Part shown: positions 49,501 to 60,356 of the stretch, piece by piece | Layout: every line of letters starts with the position of its first letter | How positions within the stretch are numbered: position 1 is the first letter of the stretch | From: Isoetes taiwanensis | Lineage: Eukaryota > Streptophyta > Lycopodiopsida > Isoetales > Isoetaceae | Reading direction: 5' to 3' | Length of the DNA stretch: 64,000 nucleotides | Assembly (NCBI GenBank): GCA_021234155.1 | Contig: JAJEKV010000004.1 | Span: 8,562,109 to 8,626,108 of the forward strand | Made by a program: the position numbers and the translations under genes | The notes under the pieces: generated by a model | The model's input: the letters and a program-made list of their open reading frames with translations, nothing else | What the model was told of the DNA's origin: nothing | Databases searched by the model: none

Positions 49501-50208
49501 TCTCTATCGATCTGGGCTTCCTTACCCAAACTTTCCCAAATATTACGAATTAGGGATCGTGGCCAAAGGTGCATTCTATTTGCTTCCCAAACTTCATTTG
49601 GTGAGTGTGGAAATGGCATTACAATGGGTGCGGGTTATGAAGGGATGGCGTGACAAAGCATCCATAACCACATTGTGCTTCCTGGTTTATATACAATCTC
49701 GAAGTCATATTCCTCGAGGAATTCCATCCATCTGTATTTGGCGTAGATTCAGATTTAATTTGGGTGGATAAATAGCGGAGACTCGATGATCCATATCGGC
49801 TGAAATCTTCTACCAAGAAGGTAGTGTCTCCAAATCACGGAGAGAATTTAAGACGCTGCCGGCAATTCCTGGTCATGGGTAGGATATCATTTGCTCTCTG
49901 CATCGTTCATCTTCTTTGAATCGTAAGCAACAACTCTCCCCTCACGCATTAGAACTCCACCGGTAGCTATCTTACTAGCGTGGGTGGCTCTTGATTATCC
50001 TTTTCGGGGATCGGGCAAGGTAGGGATGAGATGCGGATGTTAAGGCATCCTTGAGCTTATGAAAGCCGACTTGGACTTTTGTTTTCCAATGTTCCATCCA
50101 ATCCTTTACTTTCTCATGCCTTGTGAGATTAGTAAGAGGTGCGGCAATTGTTGCAAAATCCTTAACAAATTTCCGATAATATCCTGCGAGTCCCAAGAAA
50201 CTGGGACC
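49501..50208 (-). pseudogene. Gypsy RT connection and RNase H
   Basis: The stretch GLAGYYRKFVKDFATIAAPL, then LTRHEKVKDWMEHW, is the classic RT thumb and RNase H entry of gypsy elements. RNase H follows in broken frames to about 49850. The copy at 63318-63701 retains a longer open version including DASKIATGGVLMQ. Confidence 0.8.
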
Positions 50209-50866
50209 TCACGAAACATTAGCTGGAATGGGCCAATCCTTTACTGCTTCTATCTTAGCTGGGTCTGTAGCAATTCCTTCTGCTGAGATAATATGCCCCA
50301 AATAGTCTACCCTCGGAGTGGCGAACTTGCATTTAGAGAACTTGGCAAAGAGCTGATGGCGCCTTAGCTTTTGCAAAGCTAATCGAAGATGTTGTTCATG
50401 TTCTTTGCAAGGTTTTACTATAGATGAGAGAATGTCATCAAAGAAAATGACAACAAAGTCATCCAAGTATTGGCGGAAGATGTCATTCATCAACCGCATA
50501 AGCGTTGCGAGGGCGTTGGTCAATCAAAAGGCATGGCGGTGAATTCATAATGCCCATATCTGGTGCTAAAAGCGGACTTATGGATGTCCTCTTCCTTAAT
50601 CCTTATCGATGGTACCCGGGGCGCAAATCAATCTTTGAGAAATATTTTGCTCCTTGTGGCTGGTCCATAAGATCATGCGCCCTAGGCAAAGCATAGCGAT
50701 TCTTGATGGTATGCTTATTGAGTTGCCTATAATCAATACACATCCTTAAGGAGCCATCTTTCTTCTTGACAAAAGAATAGGGCGCCAAATGGTGGCTCTT
50801 GGGCGAATAAACCCCAAATTCATAACTCTTGTAGCTGTTTCTTAAGCTCTGCTAACTCAGGAGGAC
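50209..50866 (-). pseudogene. Gypsy reverse transcriptase
   Basis: Motifs in order: [20 protein letters not shown] and [20 protein letters not shown], then [13 protein letters not shown] with the first catalytic Asp. In the next frame come [20 protein letters not shown] with the catalytic DD pair, and [20 protein letters not shown]. One frameshift near 50560 separates the two halves. Confidence 0.88.
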
Positions 50867-51480
50867 TCATTGATGCGGGGGCTTTTCTTTGGTAGGCTTA
50901 GTACCTGGTTCAAGAGTTATCTCACATTCCACCCCTCTGAAAGGAGGAAGCTTGTGGATCTCATCTGGAAAAAGATCGCTAAATTCTCGAAGAAGGTTAG
51001 CAATGTCCGATGGTAAGGCGTCGATTACTTGCTGCTGTTTGGAGTCCGACTCAATGGAAGCAAGTTTAATGAGGCAAAGGAGTTCATTCCTGCGTATAGC
51101 TTTTCCTAGCTGCTTCATTGACATTGACTGCATGGCGGAGTGTAATGAATCACCTTTTATCGTCACACGTGCTCCATTAGCGGCGTTGAAGGTGACCTCC
51201 CGTTTCTCACAGTCTATGTGGGCCCTGGCAGACGCTAAAAACTCCATTCCCACAATAAGATCATATTTGCCAATGTCCATTAATTCGGCACCCAAGGCAA
51301 CTGGTGCACCTGGCAACTGCATTTTAAGGTTAATACGGCGGCCATGAGTGTGTCTGATTTTACCGCTAGCTAATGTGACTGGCTTAGGTCGGGATCTCAA
51401 CATTTTCAACTGTGCGATTGCACGGGCCATTCTAGGAGAAGCAAAATTATGCGTACTACCGTGTCCATCAAAATTATGAA
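50867..51480 (-). pseudogene. Gypsy aspartic protease and linker to RT
   Basis: The open frame has STHNFASPRMARAIAQLK, then ALGAELMDIGKYDLIVGMEF, typical of retropepsin-like proteases of plant gypsy elements. It continues to the RT entry (LPPFRGVECEITLEPGTKP). The catalytic Asp motif sits at about 51465, exactly where the frame is disturbed by a one-base change at a likely CAG site. The protease would cleave Gag-Pol. Confidence 0.75.
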
Positions 51481-52833
51481 GGGCTTTTGTCTACTTGGCC
51501 TATTGTAGAAATATGAGAAGGCTGACTTTCGGCGTTACTTTTGTTTCTATAGCGGCAAGAATATGAGGCGCACCATGAATGTACTCGGGAGCCTCGTCCT
51601 CGCGGCAAGATTGGACTCAAATCTTCCCAATCCAGGTCGGCCATGGCCGGTGAAGCGTCTGGCGTGGCGTCACGGACAGTGCATGAAGTGTCGGGCCTCA
51701 TCTGCCGGTAGCATGCCTTATCCCGTGGAGCTGTTCTCGGCCTCTTTAGGAATGGGTAAGAGGCCCCCGAACTTCCTTACCGGCATTGTTACGCTTATCC
51801 GGCGTGCTAAAGGCGACTTTCTTGTCTGGCGGCCATAAGAATTGTGTTGAGAGGGCCCGGACTTGGCGAGCGGGGTTTGTAAGGTGTGGGGCGGCCGTGG
51901 GCTGCGAGTAAGGGCAGGTCGCGGATCTTGGTTCTTTGGCGTGTCTTCCTCAAGGCTTAATGCCTTAGCTTCCGCCTACGCTACTGATTTTGGGTCTATG
52001 GCCTTGACCATACGTTTAATGGATGGGGCCAACCCTTCAATGTAGCCCCTTTCGCCCTTTTCTCATTCATTCTGGTACATACAACCTCAAGCGCATGAAT
52101 TCGTCGGTGTAGGCCTGCAGCGACATGCCCTTCTGTTCCAACTTTGTAGAAGGTGCGAATCTGTTGGCATTTGTGTGCACGAGGCGCGTAATGCGATTTA
52201 AAAGCCTTAGCGAACTTCTTGAACTTGCATACGCTCTGTCGGTGCTTAGCTCTGGCGTAACCCTTCCACCAAATACGGGCGACTCGGTGGGTTTCGTGGT
52301 GGCGACCTTCCCTGTATCTTTCTCTGTCATTCCATAGGACTTCGAATTCCTTCATTTCGTCCAACCAAGATTCGCATTCAAGCCTCCTCTGGATTTCCCA
52401 TCAAAGCCGAGCCAACTTCGGTTTTTCCATATACTAGTGATGGTTTGTATCAGCGGTTTTCGGTACTCCTTATCCTTCGCCTTGAATGGTCATTTGTCGA
52501 TGGCGAGGATTCGGAAGAACCCGAAGTGGTTGAATGTGAGGAAGCGGCGCTATCCTTAGAGGAACTTCGATGACGCTTAGTATGAGTCCTCCTTTGTACC
52601 GGTACAGGGCTAGCTCTGGGAGGAGATGGCTGTTGTGCAGGTGGACTCAATGGTCGTGGAGGTAATTCCGGTCCGTCCTCCTGAGTATGTGGCAGTGGAT
52701 TGGTATGCAAGATATAAGCCTGTAACTCACCGAGTTGCCTTTTCATTAACATCAATTCTGTTGGGGGTGAGCCCCTCTTGGCGTTGGAGGGTGTTTGCCA
52801 AGCGGCGTTACGTACACCGTCTATAGGAATCAT
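51481..52833 (-). pseudogene. Gypsy gag
   Basis: The start is an ATG at 52833 followed by a segment with LMLMKRQLGELQAYI and a Pro/Ser-rich linker. From 52364 comes the capsid-like core (MDEMKEFEVLWNDRERY, later FKKFAKAFKSHYAPRAHKCQ in a shifted frame). Next is a region that should contain the CCHC knuckle but is too disrupted to identify. The protein packages the RNA in virus-like particles. Confidence 0.65.
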
Positions 52834-52969
52834 TTATGAAAATATAAGCAGATTTACATTAATGTACAATCCCTTTTTAAGTTAATCGAGACAAAAGTAT
52901 ATACAAACAGAAAACAATATTTGTATTTCATTCAAGTTGAGTACAACAACGGGTTGATTGATACATGGA

Positions 52970-53515
52970 TTGAGATAAAAGTAGGTATGATACAATGGGA
53001 ACTTTTAAAGTTCTACTTGCACACAGCGTAACCACAACAACGAAAACATAACGGAAGAGACCAAGCCTAGGGGTTGGCGAAGGGAAGTCTGAGGATCGCG
53101 TGGCGGTACTCTCCGTCTGACTTCGGGACGAGTTTATAAGCGTGCCGGGCTTGGACAATGATTGCTTGGTACTCCCATGTTGGGCTGATAATCGAAGGTT
53201 AAAGAGCTTCGCATCGCATAAAAGAGTTGCCAAAGATGGTCGTTGGCGTCCTCGAAGGCCGTGCTGGTCATATTCGGTAGTCAGTGCGACCGCGGGGTCA
53301 TCTTGGATCCTCGGCTTCGATCCACGAGGATGTTAACTATCTCCGGCCCTTTGTATGAGGGTCGTAGAGTTCCCCGGTGGCGGTGGTTGGGTTTCATAGC
53401 CTTCCTCCCACTCACGGATATTCACCATATCTCGGCCATAGTCACGGTGCGGCGCCGGGATCGTCCCTCCTAACCATATCGGTGATTCTCTCCTCATATT
53501 CCCAAATGGTTTCCT
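52970..53515 (-). pseudogene. Extra reading region upstream of gag, second exon-like part
   Basis: The segment follows a strong acceptor (caactatattgcag) and reads ETIWEYEERITDMVRRDD, then in another frame DMVNIREWEEGYETQPPPPG. It then reaches stretches such as DANDHLWQLFYAMRSS near 53200. It is coding-like and on the same strand as gag, but does not resemble gag. Confidence 0.4.
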
Positions 53516-53796
53516 CTGCAATATAGTTGGAATAAATAGAGAACATTTTGTAATTCCATTATATTCTAAAGTTTTAATACTTTTGAAGAGGATGTCATAT
53601 AAAAAAAAACACACAATTCAATAATACTCCTCAAAGAGAACTTTATATTTAATAAGTAAATAAGGTACACCATTTGTCAATATGGTCCATTCAATTGCCA
53701 TTCGAAAATCCCCCGAACACACATAGATATATATATATATAAGAAAAACTAGCAAAACATATATATATATATACATTTTTCATAGCAAAATTATAC
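53516..53796 (-). other. Possible intron in the upstream reading region
   Basis: A 281 bp, very AT-rich block containing (TA)n interrupts GC-rich coding-like sequence. On the minus strand it begins with cta/gtataatt and ends with ttgcag/agg. Composition and borders are intron-like. Reading frames are damaged near both borders, so phase cannot be tested cleanly. Confidence 0.4.
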
Positions 53797-56590
53797 TAGG
53801 AACTAGGCCCTGCCTCTTGATCCTTAGCCCTAGGAGGTGGTGGGGCGGTCGGTGTAATTGTGGCGAGTAACCCGGGGTCTCTTGTGGCGGCCATAGCGGA
53901 TGCAACCTACGGTGGATAGGCAGCGGCCAATGGGGGGCTGTGAGGAGCTTCATGCCCATCAAAGGCGCAATGTCGACCCAAGGCCGTCGGGGCAAGATCC
54001 CGTCGATGCAGTACATACGTAAGCGTCACGATAGGGAAGCTTCTTGTGGCCGGCGGTGTGTAGAGAGTGCGCGGAGGGCCCACCATGAAGCTTCAGCCTC
54101 GGCCCTAGATCTCGGGCTATGAAGAGGACTTGTCCATGTCGGAAGGCCGACAAAAAAAAAAGCGGGTAAGGTGGTTATCCGGCACTTTCCCTTTTGAAGT
54201 CTCGATTCTTTGCCACTTCCTTATCCAAGTCCATGGGGACTTCTTCCTCCTTGAGCTCTGTTGCTCCTCCTTCTTGTCTTGCTTGGGGTTATGGTATAAA
54301 TCTTCACCCTCATCATCGAAGTCGGAGGAACCTCAACCATATTAATGTTTGGGGCGTGAGGTCCCATAGCCGTGAAGGCATCACAGTGCGGAGTTCGAAG
54401 GCTGGTTTCTGCATCCGCAGTCGCGAAGGCGTAATAGAGTCTCTGGCCGGCTCTAGGGTCTCTGGCCGGGCGGGCGGTGGTGCACCTCGGGCTTCGGTAG
54501 AAGTGAAGTCGATGAAATCATCCATACAATACTCCGCAAGCTCATAAAAGTACATGGTCTTTGCGCTTGCGTGAAATCCGCCACCGCGTGATACGTCCGG
54601 ATAATATCATCCAAGAGAAGGTATTCATGCCCCTGGTGATAAATAGCTGGAAGGCCGTCTAACCACGACAAGCCTATAGATTGGTCGCGGGCGGTGGTAG
54701 CTCCTCTGCTAGCTCTTTCCAGCGGGCAAAATTAAGCCCATTCCTATATGCTTTCGTCATCCCCCTCCTCGGAGGATTACGGTAGCCTTTGCCCTTCTCT
54801 GGCGGCAAGATTTCATCCTCAGCGTATTGGTCCATGAGGATGGCTAGAGCGAAAGTAGCTTCGGATCTGCTGCCCACGATCTTTGGACCAGCGGTAGGTG
54901 TTTACCCCATCGGAGTTTCCCCTTCAAGGCGTCATAAGCATGTGTGTCCCCGCCTAGCATCTGCCGAACTATCTCCCGCTCCAAATACAAGTGGGGAGGA
55001 TCCCCCAGAGGAATACAGAGAGGAAGCATTTCCTCCATGTAAAAGTCAAGGAATCCGGCGTAGTCCGGATGCCGGTGCATATTGGCAAGGAGATCTATCG
55101 TTGGCATCGCAAAAGGCTGCTGGCGGTCGAAGGGAACTGTGGATCCCATTTCTCTCCATCAAGGTACCCGAGGCGGCAAGGGTGGCGGTATACCATGGCT
55201 AGAAGGGAGGGGAGAGGAAAAAAAGCGTTTAAAATAACCTTACAGTCCCCTTTTAAACCCTTTTTTTAAAGCTGACGTCAGCATTTTATTTTAAATTTAA
55301 CATAAAAAAAAACATTAAACTTTTAATTCAAAATAAAAGCCTCTTTATTAATTATCACAAAAAAATATGTACAAATCACGGATCCCTTAAGTAGGCTAAG
55401 GTTGCTCCCGTATCCTACGGGAGGGCTAAATCCTTAGGCATTATGGTGACCCTCTTTGCGTGGATAGCGCAAAGGTTGGCATCACCAAAAAGTGCTACCA
55501 AGTAGGCTTCAGCTGACCTCTTGGGGCGCCAAAATTACAAAAGATGCGGAAAGCGGAGATCGGTCTTAAATTGTTGTGCGATCTCTCGTACCCGGCCTCG
55601 AAAAAGCGACTTCTTCGTCCCGGAAGGTCCGTGGACTTACGAAATTTGCGGATCTCCGCAATGCCCGCGATGCCGGTCCGGAACCGATGTGGCTTCTGCG
55701 TGGCCCGAGCCCCGGCGATGTTGGCACCGTCTTAGCCCCAACAACCCGCCGGGAGTTATCCACTCTCTGTTGCCTCCGGTCGGGGCTGGTCTTCTTCCCA
55801 AAAGCCCCGGCGGTCCTTAACTTATCCTTGTATTATTTGCCCGGCCTTATGGGCAACTCCCCTTCCTCAGGAGCTTAGCGGTCGGATCGTCGGGTTTTGG
55901 GTTGAGCCACTCCCGGATGCACCTCCTCCCCTGTTGGTCCCGTGATCTTGTCGGTCCGCTCATCTTGCTCCAACTTCTCGCGCTCAGGAGCTCTCCTTAG
56001 GTCTTCTTGGATCGGAGCAAAAGGCTGGGCTGCTTGACACGGCGATTAAGTTCACGTGGTACCGTTGTGCCATGAGACCCATATCTATCGAATAGTTGTC
56101 GGATAGTCTATGCTAATGTCGGGGGGATTTCTCCCCGGACAAAAGCTGTTGGAACCCTCATGCCGGTGGTATGGGGGAACCTCAATGGCTCTGCCATCAA
56201 TGGCCCAGCAAAGCCGTCCCCAGAATACCGGTACTCCCTCCCTACCCGAGCTTTGTGTCGACCCGCTCAATCTCCGGTGGTCGTCCTCCTGGCAAAACCC
56301 TAATACGATTCGGCCTCGAGTCGACATCTTCCTCCTCCAAATGGCCTTTCTGTTCGGGAGGATAAAATTTGATGAGCATCATTACCATATCAGGTTGCTC
56401 AACAAGGGTATATGGGAGGCTGGCGTAGGGTTCAATAGGATGAGGAATGGCTACGAGAAGTGATAGACGGGATATGGAATCTATCGTTGTTCTCAAACCT
56501 ATTGACCAGCTCATCCAACAAGATGTCGATGAGGGCTGGGTCGGTAGCCATGTGCTTAGCAATCATGGCGTAGATCTCCACGATGCTCAT
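53797..56590 (-). pseudogene. Additional sense-strand ORF of the gypsy element, unknown product
   Basis: From an ATG at 56590 (MSIVEIYAMIAKHMATD) a coding-like sequence runs about 2.8 kb toward gag, in frames that change every few hundred bases. Recognisable stretches are IPHPIEPYASLPYTLVEQPD (56440), HRHPDYAGFLDFYMEEMLPL (55060) and YLEREIVRQMLGGDTHAYDA (54980). RNGLNFARWKELAEELPPP lies at about 54700, HQGHEYLLLDDIIRTYHAVA at about 54600. I do not recognise a domain. Extra ORFs upstream of gag are known in Ogre/Tat elements; in a chromodomain element this would be unusual. It could also be captured host sequence. Confidence 0.5.
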
Positions 56591-57358
56591 GGTGGGCCGG
56601 ATCCGGGGCGCTCTTGGTAATGGCCATAGCGGGGGTAGTCGGGCGGCGAAAGGGATGGCAAAGGGGCGCTAAGATGCACAAGGCACAAGGGCGCAGGATC
56701 AAGGTCCGGTCACGGTGGCGATGGCGGGGCGGCTTCAGCGGTTGGAGGCACGGAAGCAAAAGCAAATGGCGAAATGGTTTGTTAAGCGGCCAATTAACTT
56801 TTAAAATTTCAAAATTTTTCTTATTAACTTCAAAATTTTATTATTAAAAAAAAAATATATGGCGAAAATATCGGCGCCACATACGGTCGGCGCCGATGGC
56901 ATTATCTCGGGCTTACGCCTCGTTGGGTGTCGTCGAAATGCAAGCGGCCCGAGTTGACTGGCGGGCCCGCGTTGATTTGGAATACGGGCAATTCGAGCAA
57001 ACAAACATTTGGGCGCCGAACTTGACCAAAGCGACAAAAGGCAAGCGGCGCCGAATTCGATTTTGGGCTGCCCTTGACCATTTTTCGCACGAGTTGATTT
57101 GTTCTAGGGTAATTCAAGCACGCCCGATCCAAGGAAACCATCTCCTTCGTCATTTAAGCTACCCACCCGACACTGTTAGGCCTCAATCTTGGCCCCTCCA
57201 CTTCAAAGCTACAATTTCTTAACTTAACCTAACACCAAGCCAAACAACAAAGAGAACTAACGACACATTGACTTAGCCTCCTCCTAACTACCGTGCTACG
57301 AGTTAGTGTTTGGCGGTGCTATGATTTCGAGCAGCGAAATCGCGGCTCTGACTCTGCT
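56591..57358. other. Gypsy 5' leader
   Basis: Sequence between the 5' LTR and the first coding-like region, with a mixed GC-rich part containing repeated ggcgccg motifs at 56865-57060. It is probably untranslated leader and packaging region. No gene is supported. Confidence 0.5.
57328..57358 (-). promoter_or_regulatory. Candidate primer-binding site
   Basis: A few bases inside the 5' LTR the minus strand reads gtcagagccgcgatttcgct. It shares tcagagc and tttcg with the complement of plant initiator-Met tRNA used by many plant retrotransposons. The usual opening TGG is missing, so this is tentative; local CAG-site errors could explain the gap. Confidence 0.3.
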
Positions 57359-58975
57359 TGTGGCGCTCCCGAGAATATATCGACCCTGGGGCGTATACAT
57401 GCGGGGACTTTCCCCTCCCATGGCAACCATCTCACCATGGCGGGGGCCCCCTCGGTCTATTCAGGCCATCTATGAAATGAGGCCGAAAGAAGGACACGAA
57501 GGGGTCATTCGCCCCGCCGAGTGGGACTCCTACGTCGCGGAAGCATGAATACAAGGGTTAGCACCACGGCATGAATATACATAAATAACCACCCGCGAGG
57601 GGGGTGGCGCATCCATCTAATATACCAGCGGCGTAGAATATGCATCTAATCCTACGAAAACACCCGGAACCGGGTTCTACCCGGCTCGAGACTCGTGAGG
57701 ATCGACCGGATACTTTGGGCCTCAAGGGATCAGCAGGCCGGAGTCTTGGCATGGCGTTGGGCGGCATAGAACATTGGCTGGGGTTGTCCCTCCATCGCCC
57801 CTCTGTGCACACTTTGCGGATGGGTCGATTCATGCTATGGCTTTGCTATAGCCTTGGGAGAGCGCAAACTTCGGGGCATCACCCTCGAGCCTACTCGAGG
57901 TTCATGGCGCCTGGTCGATGAGGAAGGAGGGGGGGCGTCCCCTTCCGAATCACGCAGTGGTTCCATGGGTGAGCTAGAGAATACGTGCGCATCGGCGACC
58001 CCGCATCCGTGCGACTTACTCACCCTAAATCTACTCAAAGTGCATGGTGCTCCATACGGATCACACCTCTACACCCGGGGAGTGTCGGACCCATACCCGA
58101 CCCTCAAGCGTGGCCCGGCTATCGAGGCCTAGCCTTTGTAGGAGTCTCGGGGAGCCTTGTATGCTCATGCAAGACCCCACCCCTCATGTCACCTGCTTGT
58201 GTTCCTTGTGCGGTGCTAAGCCGGACCATAGCATCTAGGACCCGGTGGGTTCTTGTGCACAGAGCCGCATTTAATGGGACCGCATGTGGCGCTATCTAGG
58301 AGCATACTACAATACTGCGGTTCGAGAGGCCTCTACCCCGTAATCCCCCCGTTTGAGTCGGATTAAACAAAGAACTAACAATCCATCCTTTCGGAGTAAG
58401 AACCGAATTGAATATAAAGAGAACTTGTTTGTACAATCAAGGGTTAGTTTCTATGATTGATTCACAAAGAGACAGAGAGAGCGGACACAACCAAGTGTTA
58501 ACTAGAATTCACATAGTCACCTACGAATTACGGGCTGGACTCGTTTCCATGGGGGCCTCCATCTTCTCGGGAGTTGAGAATTCATTTGTTACTTCACGAG
58601 GGACGCATTTGTTATGGTGATCTTACGCAAAGTGTCGATGGGCCCGGCTCACGGCCTTCCTTGGTCGATCTTGAGGAGTCAATCCCGAGGGGGATAGGGG
58701 TCAAGTTGGCATCCAAACTTGGCAATCCCCATGCTACCCAATCGATTGGGGCAGGTGGCGCCTTCCCAAATGGTAATTAGCCTAATTTCCTAGGTTATAG
58801 GTTATTATTATTAATGTGTTAAATTAGCATAGCTAATTTAATCCTTTTTAAGGTAACCCTCTAGGTTGCAATTAAGTTCCCATACCCCCATGGTAGCGTA
58901 CCTTTGGGGAGTGGCGTGCTTGTATTTGTATGCGTGTCCGTTATAGTAGACCGTATAAATACGTGGAGCGTCACA
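57359..58975 (-). repeat. Gypsy 5' LTR
   Basis: 1617 bp, starting TGTGGCGCTCCC and ending GGAGCGTCACA on the plus strand. It is the partner of 45844-47445. It lies upstream of the minus-strand coding region, so it supplies the promoter. Confidence 0.93.
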
Positions 58976-58980
58976 GAACC
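58976..58980. repeat. Target-site duplication of the gypsy element, right
   Basis: The sequence gaacc directly after the LTR end GGAGCGTCACA matches 45839-45843. Confidence 0.9.
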
Positions 58981-59250
58981 ATCAAAGACATCACCATCAC
59001 TAATGGTTGCATTATCCTCATCATGAGGAATCTGATCAGGGGCTGCATGAGTGTCTTTATCACTGTCATCATTACTACTGCTGGAAGAGCTAGGCTCACT
59101 GTTATTAATTGCTGGAAGGGCTGAGGAGGAGATGCCTTGTCCAATGCTAAAATCAGATTCACCAAAGTGCACGCTTTTTTTATTAAGAACTTTTCTGGTA
59201 GCAGGGTTATAAAGCTTGAAGCCTTCGCTATTCTTGCAATATCCTAACAA
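58976..59250 (-). pseudogene. Ty1/copia integrase C-terminal part
   Basis: Reading minus, MLGYCKNSEGFKLYNPATRK, then VLNKKSVHFGES, is the conserved copia motif after the integrase core (normally GY....GY.L..P...K...S.DV.F.E). An acidic Ser-rich linker with SSSSSSNDDSDKD follows and runs up to the gypsy insertion. It pairs with the RT segment at 44500-45843. Sequence above 59250 no longer reads as copia, so the relic's 5' part is missing or unrecognisable. Confidence 0.75.
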
Positions 59251-60356
59251 GATAGCGCACGGAGGTTGTCCTCCATGGCCGGAGGGTGAAGTGGCTTAAA
59301 TCATACTTCAAAGTCATGTTTTCACAATCAATCAAAATTGCTACTTTAAAACAATAGAATACTTGATACCATGACTTTATAAGAATTGGCCTGAAGAAAT
59401 CTTTGGTGCTCATCATGGAACAAGGATTGCAGAAGTATAAAGACAAGTCTAATAGAGCAGAGAATGGAAGTACATATTTTGTTAGCATAGAAATGAGAGA
59501 ACTCCTTGAAGACCTTTGATCAGATTTTTGTCACAGAGAGCTTCAAACATCTGAGGAGCAGGTTTTGTAGAGGAATAAAATATTGATGCATAGCCTAACT
59601 CCAAACCTCGCAAGAAAAAGTAAAACCCAATGATCCCAGACTCAAAATGCAAGATCTATGCAATGCACATACCAAGAATCTCCATCTCCATAGCTAAATG
59701 AAGATCTCTCTCTCTCTTCCTCCGTCCCTCCCTCTTTCCCCCCCAAGAATGATAGCCATATATGACAGGCGGTCTGGTGCAATTTCTATATTTTAAGTTT
59801 GGACCAGTGAATGTATATTGCGTTGTGCGGTCTTGATGAAGGAGTTATGTATGTGATAATTATGGGTGTTTTGTTTATGCGTGCTTTGTTTTAATGGTTT
59901 TGTTTCAGGTGCTTGATTTGAATTCTAGGATTTGGAGTTTGCAGACGATGAATGCATGAAAGTGAGGCTTAGTTAATTTATTGCGTCATGTAAATGAAGA
60001 ACCACGTGAAATAGATAGTGGAATCGTCGGATCCTTAGAAACACATGAAACAATGTATGAAGAATTCAAATAGAAAAGAAAGAAGGGGGGTGCAAAAGAA
60101 CTTAGGAACTGTTAATTGAGGATATGAAGATTGCTAAGAATTTAATGGCATGAAATACATGGAAGTTGCAAGCAAAGTAAAGCTACTTAAAAATGAAAAG
60201 GCATGTCTTTTGTTGCTCAATAGTTATGGGTCGAGTTCTGAGCCTAGGCCCTATCGGAGGTAATGATTTGGAGTCCACGGTTCATCTCAAACGTGCATTT
60301 ATCCTGGCTCTTCAATACGCTTTGGCGCAATGATCGAGGATCTGCCTTCATTGTAG
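59251..60356. other. Non-coding region with a CT-rich tract
   Basis: Nothing coding is supported. A pyrimidine tract (tctctctctctcttcctccg, continuing to cccccccc) lies at 59704-59744. The region separates the copia remnant from the RPA-like gene. Confidence 0.5.

Larger units (their letters stand above)
45844..58975 (-). mobile_element. Ty3/gypsy chromovirus-like LTR retrotransposon, 13.1 kb
   Basis: The element is complete by structure. It has LTRs of 1602 and 1617 bp with 11 bp terminal inverted repeats (TGTGACGCTCC / GGAGCGTCACA), a 5 bp GAACC target duplication, a polypurine tract next to the 3' LTR, and gag, protease, RT, RNase H, integrase and a chromodomain in gypsy order on the minus strand. 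It sits inside an older copia element: the copia frame stops at 58976 and resumes at 45843. Coding frames are broken many times, but many breaks coincide with CTG/CAG positions and may be sequence errors. The 5' internal region is unusually long (4.5 kb before gag) and carries an additional reading region. Confidence 0.93.

Noticed and set aside
49043-49771. 242-codon plus-strand frame in the gypsy element
   Set aside because: It is antisense to the integrase region whose motifs are recognisable on the minus strand.
56614-58299. Plus-strand frames in the gypsy leader and LTR
   Set aside because: They lie opposite the coding strand in untranslated leader or LTR, are not conserved between the two LTRs, and have no domain.
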